Below, one piece after another: positions 16,581 through 23,537 of a stretch of DNA of 34,846 nt. A model generated the notes under the pieces. The model was not told the DNA's origin. It did not search any database and was given only the letters and a program-made list of their open reading frames with translations. A program made the translations under genes and the position numbers. Within the stretch, counting starts at the first letter, position 1, and the number at the start of each line of letters is the position of its first letter. The DNA comes from Candidatus Neomarinimicrobium atlanticum (GTDB taxonomy: Bacteria > Fidelibacterota > Marinisomatia > Marinisomatales > Marinisomataceae): contig AQSA01000022.1 in NCBI GenBank assembly GCA_000402815.1, positions 1 to 34,846 on the forward strand. The letters are read 5' to 3'.

Positions 16581-17413
16581 ATGGACTATCAATAATTTAT
16601 AGAGCGTATCCCAATATCTCTAAAAAGCCTATAATCAATTTTCCTGATAAATTATCAATGATAGATTTCTCTATTAAATCTTTAAAAGATGCACTGAAAG
16701 ATATTGATTTCGAGTTTATTTTTATAAGCGATAATTGCACTAATCAACAAATTGAAAAAGTAGAAAATATTATTAAGCCAGTAGCGAGCAATTTTTTAGT
16801 TAAAAAATTTGATGGTATAGGAAATCAAGAAAGTTTTAAAGAGCAATTAAATTGTGTTAAAAATGTGTCATATGACTACATTTTGCTTTTAGAAGATGAT
16901 TATTATATTGGTAAAAATGACATAAAAATTAATTTGGATTTACTATCTAATACTGATATAGACTATTCTACTTTTTATTATTCATACGATTCAAGTAGCT
17001 CAACAGGTGGGATGTATCTTAAGAAGAATTATTTCGAAAATTGCGAGGTTACACTTCTTCCTTCAACTACACTAACATTTTTTGCTAAAAAAAATATACT
17101 AATTAAAGATATTAATTATTTTTATGAATTTTCAAAAGGAGCACACGACTCTTCGATTTGGTTAAAAATAACCGGTAATTTTTTATGGTTTTTACCAAAA
17201 ATATTTAAGCCACTTTTTTACAAAAATATCAAATTATATTTTTCAATCATAAAAAGGTATTTTATCTATATGTTTAAGCATAATAGAAGACAGCGAACAC
17301 TTGCTTATATAGGATTTGGAGATTCAACACATTTGGAATCAGATGGGTTGTTTAATCTTTTTTCTTTAAAAGAAAAAATTAACCAAAAATATATAGATTT
17401 TGCAAAAAGATAA
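16577..17413 (+). CDS. Putative GT-A-fold glycosyltransferase, family uncertain
   Basis: 278 residues. The N-terminal half has the layout of a family 2-like nucleotide-binding domain: FEFIFISDNCTNQQ resembles the second strand and loop, and YILLLEDDYYI supplies a DxD-like acidic metal site near residues 100-110. About residues 140-165 (STGGMYLKK...STTLTFFAKK) could hold the acceptor region. The C-terminal third is basic and aromatic with amphipathic helices (LYFSIIKRYFIYMFKHNRR) that may bind the membrane. I do not recognise a characterised family. The ATG overlaps the uxs stop by four bases (ATGA), and the 3' end overlaps the flippase by 14 bases, so it is well embedded in the unit. Confidence 0.6.
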   Translation: MNGLSIIYRAYPNISKKPIINFPDKLSMIDFSIKSLKDALKDIDFEFIFISDNCTNQQIEKVENIIKPVASNFLVKKFDGIGNQESFKEQLNCVKNVSYDYILLLEDDYYIGKNDIKINLDLLSNTDIDYSTFYYSYDSSSSTGGMYLKKNYFENCEVTLLPSTTLTFFAKKNILIKDINYFYEFSKGAHDSSIWLKITGNFLWFLPKIFKPLFYKNIKLYFSIIKRYFIYMFKHNRRQRTLAYIGFGDSTHLESDGLFNLFSLKEKINQKYIDFAKR

Positions 17414-18533
17414 TTATTTAAAACCCTCCTCTAGTTTTATTGCATCCCTTACTAGTTATGTGGGGCTCAGTTCCATTCCTATTATTATAATCTATTTAAT
17501 TAATTTTTATATTTTGGGACAATCTGATATGAATAATATATCAGGTTTTTATCCTACATTAGCCCTTTTTTCTTTAGCGCTGGAGTTTGGATTACCTTCT
17601 TTAATGGTTGCTTCTAGGTTAGATTCAAGATTTATATTATATGCGTTTTTTAGAAAAACATTTCATTTATTTTATCTATTAATAATCATCCTAATCTTTT
17701 TAGGATCATGCTATATATTTAAAGTCAATTTCTTAGATAATTTGTTATTATTCTTCATTTTTGTTATCTATGGATATTTTGGTCTAGCATGCTCAATTGC
17801 AAAAGGAATTTACGATAGATCTAAAAGTATTAAGAAAGGCTTGTTATTAAGGTATGTAACAAGTATTAGTGCTGCCATAGGTTTTTATCTTTCTATATCA
17901 GGGTTTGGTGATTATATAGCTCTAGTTTTTGTTTCCTTGTCTCGTTTTCCCTATGTGTTTGTTGCTATTAACTTACTTAATCGATTTAAGACAATAAGGA
18001 TAGAAAAAAAGAATGTTGATCTTGCATTTAGTCGTATTAAAAGCATGTTTACAGCCACTGTGATGACTTTTTCTTCTGATTTTTTATATAGAATTTATGC
18101 TTCGTTCATTTTTAGCGTTCCAGAGATCATATTTTATTCGTTTGCAGCAGAGATTGCGACAAAAATGTCAGGATTTTTATTTCAATCAATCCAACCATTT
18201 TATTTTCAACTAATGAAATTTTTTTCAAGATATTTTTTATTTACTTCTACACTAATGTTTTTTATACCACTTTTAAATAATAGCTATATCAGTATTATTG
18301 GAGTTTCTAGTGCTTTATTTATCACTGCTTTGTTGTTACAAAAATTAATAGAGTTGAATCTATTCCAATTCAGAATATACTTCTCTTTTTTACAATTTAT
18401 TATTTTTGCATTAACCGTAACGTTAGGTCAATATTTTAATTGGGATTATTCTGTAATAGATTTTTGGTTAATATCACAAATTTTTAGCATCTACTGCGTT
18501 TCATCGTTTATATTTTATAATGAAAAAAATTAA
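17400..18533 (+). CDS. wzx: Wzx-like polysaccharide flippase (MOP/MATE-type membrane protein)
   Basis: 377 residues with about ten to twelve hydrophobic helices, beginning with SLTSYVGLSSIPIIIIYLINFYILG. Size is a little below the 400-500 residues of most Wzx proteins. It should turn lipid-linked repeat units across the inner membrane. The start is taken as TTG at 17400, 14 bases inside the preceding gene, because the first membrane helix begins about 13 residues later and the next ATG (near 17530) would remove it. Position at the end of the glycosyltransferase unit, next to Wza and Wzz homologues, and absence of another candidate support the call; sequence motifs alone are weak. Confidence 0.62.
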   Translation: MQKDNYLKPSSSFIASLTSYVGLSSIPIIIIYLINFYILGQSDMNNISGFYPTLALFSLALEFGLPSLMVASRLDSRFILYAFFRKTFHLFYLLIIILIFLGSCYIFKVNFLDNLLLFFIFVIYGYFGLACSIAKGIYDRSKSIKKGLLLRYVTSISAAIGFYLSISGFGDYIALVFVSLSRFPYVFVAINLLNRFKTIRIEKKNVDLAFSRIKSMFTATVMTFSSDFLYRIYASFIFSVPEIIFYSFAAEIATKMSGFLFQSIQPFYFQLMKFFSRYFLFTSTLMFFIPLLNNSYISIIGVSSALFITALLLQKLIELNLFQFRIYFSFLQFIIFALTVTLGQYFNWDYSVIDFWLISQIFSIYCVSSFIFYNEKN

Positions 18534-18564
18534 TTAAATATTTCATTTTTTTAAAAAAATAGCT

Positions 18565-18570
18565 TATAAT
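18565..18570 (+). promoter_or_regulatory. Possible -10 element of the wza-wzz unit
   Basis: TATAAT, an exact -10 match, lies in the 127-base gap before the export gene; seventeen bases upstream is only a weak -35 candidate (TTCATT). If used, transcription would start near 18577 and give a leader of about 84 bases. Confidence 0.4.
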
Positions 18571-18575
18571 GGCTT

Positions 18576-18660
18576 GATGTCGGGATTTTACCGCTAGTTG
18601 CTCCGACCGTAAAAAATATGCTAAATCGGTAGTAAAGTTAATTAATACTTTAAAAAGCAT
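18576..18660 (+). promoter_or_regulatory. Structured 5' leader of the wza-like gene
   Basis: The leader can fold into two hairpins. GTCGG (18579-18583) pairs with CCGAC (18603-18607). Further on, ATGCT near 18618 pairs with AGCAT ending at 18660, enclosing AAAGT/ACTTT; this second helix touches the ATG at 18661 and could hide the ribosome site. No known riboswitch pattern is recognised. The G+C-rich islands stand out in an otherwise very A+T-rich gap. Confidence 0.35.
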
Positions 18661-20580
18661 ATGAAAAAATGGTTAATAACTGTCTTAGTGTTAACGAACA
18701 CTATTATTGCTCAAGTTACCTTGAGCGATATTAATAAGTTAGGTAATACGCAATTAGATCTAATTAGAGAAGAGCTTAATCCTACCTCTGATTCAAATTC
18801 TGTTACTGTAATAGAAGAGGAAATTTATAATGAAACTTCAAAGGATAATTTAGTTCAAATTGAAGGTTCAGACGAACTAGATCCAATTTATTTTGGGTAC
18901 AATTTCTTTAATAAAAATATTAATTTTTTTGATAATATTCCTACTCCGTCAAACTATAAATTGGGTCCTGGAGATGAAATTATATTATCTTTATGGGGAA
19001 AAACTAATCTAAGAAAAAGTTTAACCATCAGTAATGAAGGATTAATTTATTATGAAAATCTCGGCTTCATTAGTTTGTCTAATTTAACCTTGCAAGAAGC
19101 AGAATTGGTTTTAAAGAATGAGCTATCTAAGATTTATTCAACTTTAACAGATAATAAAGATCAAACTGATTTAATGTTAGAGCTCGGTAGTCTAAAATCA
19201 ATAAATGTGTACTTTACTGGTCAAGTTGATAGTCCTGGAATTCATATTATTCATCCATTCTCAAATATAATGACAGCAATTGTTCAAGCTGGCGGAATAA
19301 AAAAAGAAGGTTCTCTAAGAAAAATACAATTAATTCGTAATAATAAAGTTATAGAAACTATAGATTTTTATAATTTTTTTATAAGGGGAGTTAATAATTT
19401 TTCTGATATAAAAATAATTGATGGAGATGTAATTTATATCCCAGTATTAAAAAATCGTATTGAAGTTTCTGGAGAAATAAGTAGGCCAGGTTATTATGAA
19501 GTTTTAAACGATGAGAATATAGCTGACCTGATACATTTTTCAGCTGGTTTCACAGCTTATGCATCATCAACTCTTATTTTAACTCAAATTATTCCAATTG
19601 AGGAAAGATTTTCTGATGATAATGCAAAAACTAGCACTATCATAAATTTTAACAATAAAGAATCAATAACTTTAAATAATGGTGACACAATAAATGTACC
19701 AACTATTCCAACAGTTGATTTAGAGGTAACTGTTTATGGTAGAGTAAAGTCTCCTGGAACGTATCCTGGTATCAATACTAGTCTAAAAAATATCCTAGAT
19801 ATCGCAGGAGGTTTTGATGATCCAATATTTAGGCAAACTATTCGCGAAGATGAAATTATTATTTTAAGACAAGATAGGAATCAATTTTATAGTAAAGAGT
19901 TGAAAGTTTCTTATCAAGATGCAGATCAATTTAAATTAGAGACAAATGATAAAATATTTATTTATGAAAATATAAATTATAGAAATAGTTTTACTTATCG
20001 TATTGAAGGAGAAGTTTATAAACCAGGAACTTATCCAATTAACTCAAACAAAATAACTGTAGGTGAAGCATTAGCATTAGCTGGAGGCTTAACAGAACTA
20101 TCTTCAGAAAGAAATCTTAGTGTAAAACAAGAGTTCACATCACTTGATGACGTAGGAAATGAAATTATCACTTCAGAGACTGTTAATAATATCTCCTTAG
20201 ATTTTGAAATCGGAATTAATTCGGTAATTATAGCATCTCCATTTGAGAATGTTGTTAGAGTAGAAGGGAATGTTTACAATCCGGGTCTTGTCACTTTTAC
20301 TAAAGGATATAAATACCCAAGATATATTGAGCTTGCTGGTGGATATAAGTCAGATACCTTGAAAAACAAAACCTATATTAAAAGAGCAAATGGTAATATA
20401 GAAAAAGTTAATGGATATTTTATAAGCAGAGGAAAGAATGTCTATCCAGGAGATACAATTGTTGTGCCCGCAAATCCAAACCCTGGCAATTTTGATATAA
20501 CTTCCTTTATATCAGACTTATCAACAACACTAGCTAACATAGCAGCTATACTTCTTATAGTAGACAGTAACAACAAGTAG
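18661..20580 (+). CDS. wza: Wza-like polysaccharide export protein with five SLBB repeats
   Basis: 639 residues, longer than the about 380 of classical Wza. A signal peptide (1-18, ending IIAQ) is followed by a polysaccharide-export domain (about 98-175, NYKLGPGDEIILSLWG). Five SLBB ligand-binding repeats follow, each starting with a strand and x-PG-x turn: near 181 (FTGQVDSPG), 265 (VSGEISRPG), 353 (VYGRVKSPG), 445 (IEGEVYKPG) and 530 (VEGNVYNPG). A hydrophobic C-terminal helix (about 612-635) probably crosses the outer membrane. No lipobox Cys is seen, unlike Escherichia coli Wza. The multi-SLBB form is common in FCB-group and other non-enteric bacteria. It should form the periplasm-spanning channel, with the Wzz homologue 14 bases downstream. 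Confidence 0.88.
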   Translation: MKKWLITVLVLTNTIIAQVTLSDINKLGNTQLDLIREELNPTSDSNSVTVIEEEIYNETSKDNLVQIEGSDELDPIYFGYNFFNKNINFFDNIPTPSNYKLGPGDEIILSLWGKTNLRKSLTISNEGLIYYENLGFISLSNLTLQEAELVLKNELSKIYSTLTDNKDQTDLMLELGSLKSINVYFTGQVDSPGIHIIHPFSNIMTAIVQAGGIKKEGSLRKIQLIRNNKVIETIDFYNFFIRGVNNFSDIKIIDGDVIYIPVLKNRIEVSGEISRPGYYEVLNDENIADLIHFSAGFTAYASSTLILTQIIPIEERFSDDNAKTSTIINFNNKESITLNNGDTINVPTIPTVDLEVTVYGRVKSPGTYPGINTSLKNILDIAGGFDDPIFRQTIREDEIIILRQDRNQFYSKELKVSYQDADQFKLETNDKIFIYENINYRNSFTYRIEGEVYKPGTYPINSNKITVGEALALAGGLTELSSERNLSVKQEFTSLDDVGNEIITSETVNNISLDFEIGINSVIIASPFENVVRVEGNVYNPGLVTFTKGYKYPRYIELAGGYKSDTLKNKTYIKRANGNIEKVNGYFISRGKNVYPGDTIVVPANPNPGNFDITSFISDLSTTLANIAAILLIVDSNNK

Positions 20581-20594
20581 GTAAAATAAAAATC

Positions 20595-21614
20595 GTGTAT
20601 AAACCAATTATTAGTAACGAAAAAGTAGATATTGATAATCTTATTTTTTTTATAAAAAGAAATTTAAAAAAGTCCTTCAAACTATCTTTTTTCGTTGTCT
20701 CGCTTCTAGTAATATATTTTTTTACGAAAACACCTTCTTACAGTGCTAAAGTTTCTTTTTATACCAACTATGAATCAAAAAATACTTCATCGCTTTCATC
20801 CTCTGTATTTGATAGCTTTTCTTTGAGTGATACAAATTTAGAATTTTCTGTTAGTGACTATATTCAATCAGAAGATTTTTTACTAAAAGTAGTGGAAAAG
20901 AATTACTTAATAGAAGGGGAAAAGAAAACATTAAGTGATTATTGGGGAACAGGATACAATAATTTTTTTATTTTAAATCCTATAAAATTATTAAGCCAAA
21001 TAAATCAATACTTTATGCTTAATCAAAATCTTTCTATTAAAGAGAAGAAAATCTACTATGCAAAAAAAATACTTTCAAGCAGGTTGTCACTAGCTGAGAA
21101 TAGAGAATCTAAATTATATACTATTACTCTAAGTGTTAGAAAAGATCCTTTTTTAGCAGAGGAGATTGTTGGTCATATTTATAATTCAATCATAGAGTAC
21201 TCAAATGAGGTTGTAAATATTAAAGCAATAGAAAAAAGTTTGTTTATTGAACAGCGTATTGTTGAAGCAAAAGAAGACTTAGAAAAAGCTGAAAATGAAA
21301 TGCTTGTTTTTTTAGAAAATAATATAAAAATAAATTCACCATTTCTAGCTTTAGAAAGAGAAAGAATTCAGAGAAATATTACTCTTTATAGTCAAGTATA
21401 CCGCAATTTATCTGACCAACTAGAGCTTTCTAAGATTGATGAGAAAGATAATACCTCTTCTATTTTTCTACTAGATACTCCACAGATGTCTAATTCCAAA
21501 GCAGGCTTTAGTTTAATTGATTTCATTTTTATTGCATTATTATTTTCTTTTATTTCAGTATTTTCTTATGAAGCTTATAGAAATAGAAATCATCTTTTTA
21601 TAATTAGCGTATAA
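20595..21614 (+). CDS. wzz: Wzz-like chain-length determinant protein
   Basis: 339 residues: membrane helix 1 at about 28-45 (FKLSFFVVSLLVIYFF), a periplasmic region with a likely coiled coil at about 200-285 (rich in E, K and L, ELEKAENEM-type heptads), and membrane helix 2 at about 310-328. This two-helix layout is the polysaccharide co-polymerase family that sets glycan length. There is no Walker A motif, so it is not a Wzc-type tyrosine kinase; no separate kinase gene is seen. The start is GTG at 20595, since no ATG occurs before the first helix. It is the last gene before the tRNA. Confidence 0.78.
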   Translation: MYKPIISNEKVDIDNLIFFIKRNLKKSFKLSFFVVSLLVIYFFTKTPSYSAKVSFYTNYESKNTSSLSSSVFDSFSLSDTNLEFSVSDYIQSEDFLLKVVEKNYLIEGEKKTLSDYWGTGYNNFFILNPIKLLSQINQYFMLNQNLSIKEKKIYYAKKILSSRLSLAENRESKLYTITLSVRKDPFLAEEIVGHIYNSIIEYSNEVVNIKAIEKSLFIEQRIVEAKEDLEKAENEMLVFLENNIKINSPFLALERERIQRNITLYSQVYRNLSDQLELSKIDEKDNTSSIFLLDTPQMSNSKAGFSLIDFIFIALLFSFISVFSYEAYRNRNHLFIISV

Positions 21615-21642
21615 TTCAAATTATATTATAAAGAATAAACTA

Positions 21643-21716
21643 GGGCCCATAGCTCAATTGGTTAGAGCAACGGACTCATAATCCGCAGGTTCGGGGTTCA
21701 AGTCCCTGTGGGCCCA
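21643..21716 (+). tRNA. tRNA with CAT anticodon (elongator Met or lysidine-type Ile2)
   Basis: The cloverleaf is complete: acceptor stem GGGCCCA/TGGGCCC, D arm GCTC...GAGC, anticodon stem CGGA/TCCG with loop CTCATAA, and T arm CGGGG-TTCAAGT-CCCTG; the discriminator is A at 21716. The CCA tail is not encoded (CAA follows). With CAT, the choice is elongator Met or Ile2 whose C34 is changed to lysidine; the GGGCCCA acceptor stem and GGACTCATAATCC stem-loop make me lean to Ile2. The first anticodon-stem pair is an A-C mismatch. The gene stands three bases before the next coding start. Confidence 0.93.
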
Positions 21717-21719
21717 CAA

Positions 21720-22625
21720 ATGAGCAGTCATTCATATATATCGAATCCAAAAAATGATGATATTTTTATTAATATCAATGGAGAATTGTTTAATAGAAGT
21801 GAGGCAAAAATTTCTGTTTTTGATAGTGGATTTTTATTGGGAGATGGTGTTTGGGAAGGAATTAGATTACATCAATCAAAACTAGTATTTATAGAAGATC
21901 ATCTAGATAGGCTGTATGCAAGCGCAAGAGGTATTTCATTGGATATTCCTCAATCAAAAGAAGACATTATTAATGAAATCAATAAGGTTTTAGATAGAAA
22001 TAAAATGGATGATAATATACATATTCGTTTAGTTGTATCTAGAGGAGATAAGATTACTCCATATCAGAATCCTAATGCAAATATAGGGCCAGTTAATTTG
22101 GTGATTATTCCTGAATATAAGCAAACAGACCCAAATACATACATAAAGGGTATAAATATTGGAAGAGTCCCTAATGTTAGGCCTAATGATAGCATACTAA
22201 GCCCTCATTACAATACTCTTAGCAAACTGAATTGTATTTTAGCCAGCATAGAGGCAAATAAGTGTGGATATGATGAAGGAATAATGAACGATATGAACGG
22301 CAATATTAGTACATGCAATTCTACCAATCTATTTTTTATTAAAAATAATAGAGTTTTAACTTCTACGGGAGAATATTGTTTAAATGGGATTACAAGAGGA
22401 AAAGCTATTTTAGTATGTAATCAAAATAATATAGCATGTTCTGAGACTAATTTTACATTCGAAGATATTAAAAACTGTAATGAAGCTTTTGTAACAGGTA
22501 CATTTGCAGGGATTATTCCTGTATCACAATTAGAAGGCAAAAAACTGGAATCGACTAATTCTGATTCTTTAGTGAATAAAATTAGAGCCTTATACAATCA
22601 AGAAATTGAAAACTATATAGGCTAA
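21720..22625 (+). CDS. Class IV aminotransferase homologue lacking the usual PLP residues
   Basis: 301 residues with the fold-type IV (IlvE/D-amino-acid transaminase/PabC) pattern: ININGELFNRSEAKISVFDSGFLLGDGVWEGIR (two parts, residues 17-49), GYDEGIMND, NGITRGKAI and the C-terminal GTFAGIIPVSQLEG. By eye-alignment to D-amino-acid transaminase, the lysine that binds PLP corresponds to N165 in HYNTLSKLN, and the Glu that contacts the pyridine nitrogen (SEG in IlvE) to T198 in NISTCNST. K169, one helical turn later, is the only nearby Lys. The start is ATG at 21720; a GTG at 21708 lies inside the tRNA and is rejected. No Shine-Dalgarno is possible outside the tRNA. The sulfotransferase-like gene follows after one base. 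Confidence 0.82.
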   Translation: MSSHSYISNPKNDDIFININGELFNRSEAKISVFDSGFLLGDGVWEGIRLHQSKLVFIEDHLDRLYASARGISLDIPQSKEDIINEINKVLDRNKMDDNIHIRLVVSRGDKITPYQNPNANIGPVNLVIIPEYKQTDPNTYIKGINIGRVPNVRPNDSILSPHYNTLSKLNCILASIEANKCGYDEGIMNDMNGNISTCNSTNLFFIKNNRVLTSTGEYCLNGITRGKAILVCNQNNIACSETNFTFEDIKNCNEAFVTGTFAGIIPVSQLEGKKLESTNSDSLVNKIRALYNQEIENYIG

Positions 22626-22626
22626 T

Positions 22627-23343
22627 ATGAGGATTGCTTGTTGGTCAGGACCAAGAAATATATCTACCGCGTTGATGAGATCTTGGTCATCTAGAAGAGA
22701 TTCATTTGTTTCGGATGAACCTTTTTATGCTTACTATCTTAAACAGCAGCAATTAAAACATCCAATGTATAAAGAAATTATTCAACATTACCCTAATACA
22801 TATGATGATGTCGTTACAAGTCTGACCTCTGAAATACCCAATGATAAAGAACATTGGTATCAGAAACATATGGCACACCACTTAATTGATTTGAACAATA
22901 TCAGTTGGATTAAAAATTTTGAAAACTGTATTCTAATTCGTCATCCTAAAGATGTAATAAACTCTTATATTAAAAAAAATACTCTCAATCATGTAGATGA
23001 ACTTGGATATCCCCAGCAATATAAGATCATGAGGTATTTAGATAGTATTGGTAAAAAATTTATTGTGATTGACTCAAATATTTTACTTAATGATCCTGCA
23101 AAAATATTATCGCGGTGGTGTAGCAGTGTTGATTTAGAATTTGATATTTCTATGTTGAATTGGAACAAAGGGAATCATCCTCAAGATGGTATTTGGTGGA
23201 AGCATTGGTATGATAATGTGATTACCACAACCCATTTTCAGAAATTTTCAGCAACTCAAAGTGAGTTAGATAAAAAATATCAATCAATTTATGATGAAGC
23301 ATTAGATTATTATAACAAATTGTATTATTTTGCAGAACGATGA
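22627..23343 (+). CDS. Sulfotransferase-like P-loop protein
   Basis: 238 residues. WSGPRNISTALMRSW (residues 6-20) is a variant of the 5'-phosphosulfate loop of PAPS sulfotransferases (PRxGST type) and ILIRHPKDVINSY holds the Arg and Ser of the 3'-phosphate site, so both cofactor contacts look intact. SDEPFYAYYLK and GIWWKHWYDNV are typical of the soluble sulfotransferase-like family that I recall in association with class IV aminotransferase-like proteins. Substrate unknown. It lies one base after the aminotransferase homologue and its stop overlaps the small membrane-protein gene (ATGA). PAPS could come from the CysC homologue at 13782 if that makes PAPS. Confidence 0.78.
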   Translation: MRIACWSGPRNISTALMRSWSSRRDSFVSDEPFYAYYLKQQQLKHPMYKEIIQHYPNTYDDVVTSLTSEIPNDKEHWYQKHMAHHLIDLNNISWIKNFENCILIRHPKDVINSYIKKNTLNHVDELGYPQQYKIMRYLDSIGKKFIVIDSNILLNDPAKILSRWCSSVDLEFDISMLNWNKGNHPQDGIWWKHWYDNVITTTHFQKFSATQSELDKKYQSIYDEALDYYNKLYYFAER

Positions 23344-23537
23344 ATTTATTATTAAAGCTATGGAATCAACCTAACTGGATAAAATGGATAGTATATTTTG
23401 CTACTGCTTATATACTATTTGTAATCAAAGAGGCTTTTGCTATTGTTCTATGGTTTTTATTTTGTATTCTATTGTACTATATTATTTTTGCTAAGAATAT
23501 GTTCCAATCAACCACCTATTATGAAAAAAAAATATAA
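23340..23537 (+). CDS. Small membrane protein of unknown function
   Basis: 65 residues. Two hydrophobic segments (about 17-32 and 33-52) suggest a hairpin in the inner membrane, with aromatic residues at the edges (WNQPNWIKWIVYF). The ATG overlaps the sulfotransferase stop by four bases, and its own end overlaps the start of the aminopeptidase gene by 17 bases; this tight coupling is the main support. No family recognised. Confidence 0.55.
   Translation: MNLLLKLWNQPNWIKWIVYFATAYILFVIKEAFAIVLWFLFCILLYYIIFAKNMFQSTTYYEKKI

Noticed and set aside
18576..18660. Cyclic-di-GMP (GEMM) riboswitch in the wza leader
   Set aside because: The conserved GEMM core and tetraloop-receptor sequences are absent; only general pairing is seen.
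21708..21719. GTG start for the aminotransferase homologue inside the tRNA
   Set aside because: It would translate the 3' acceptor arm of a complete tRNA gene; ATG at 21720 keeps all conserved residues.
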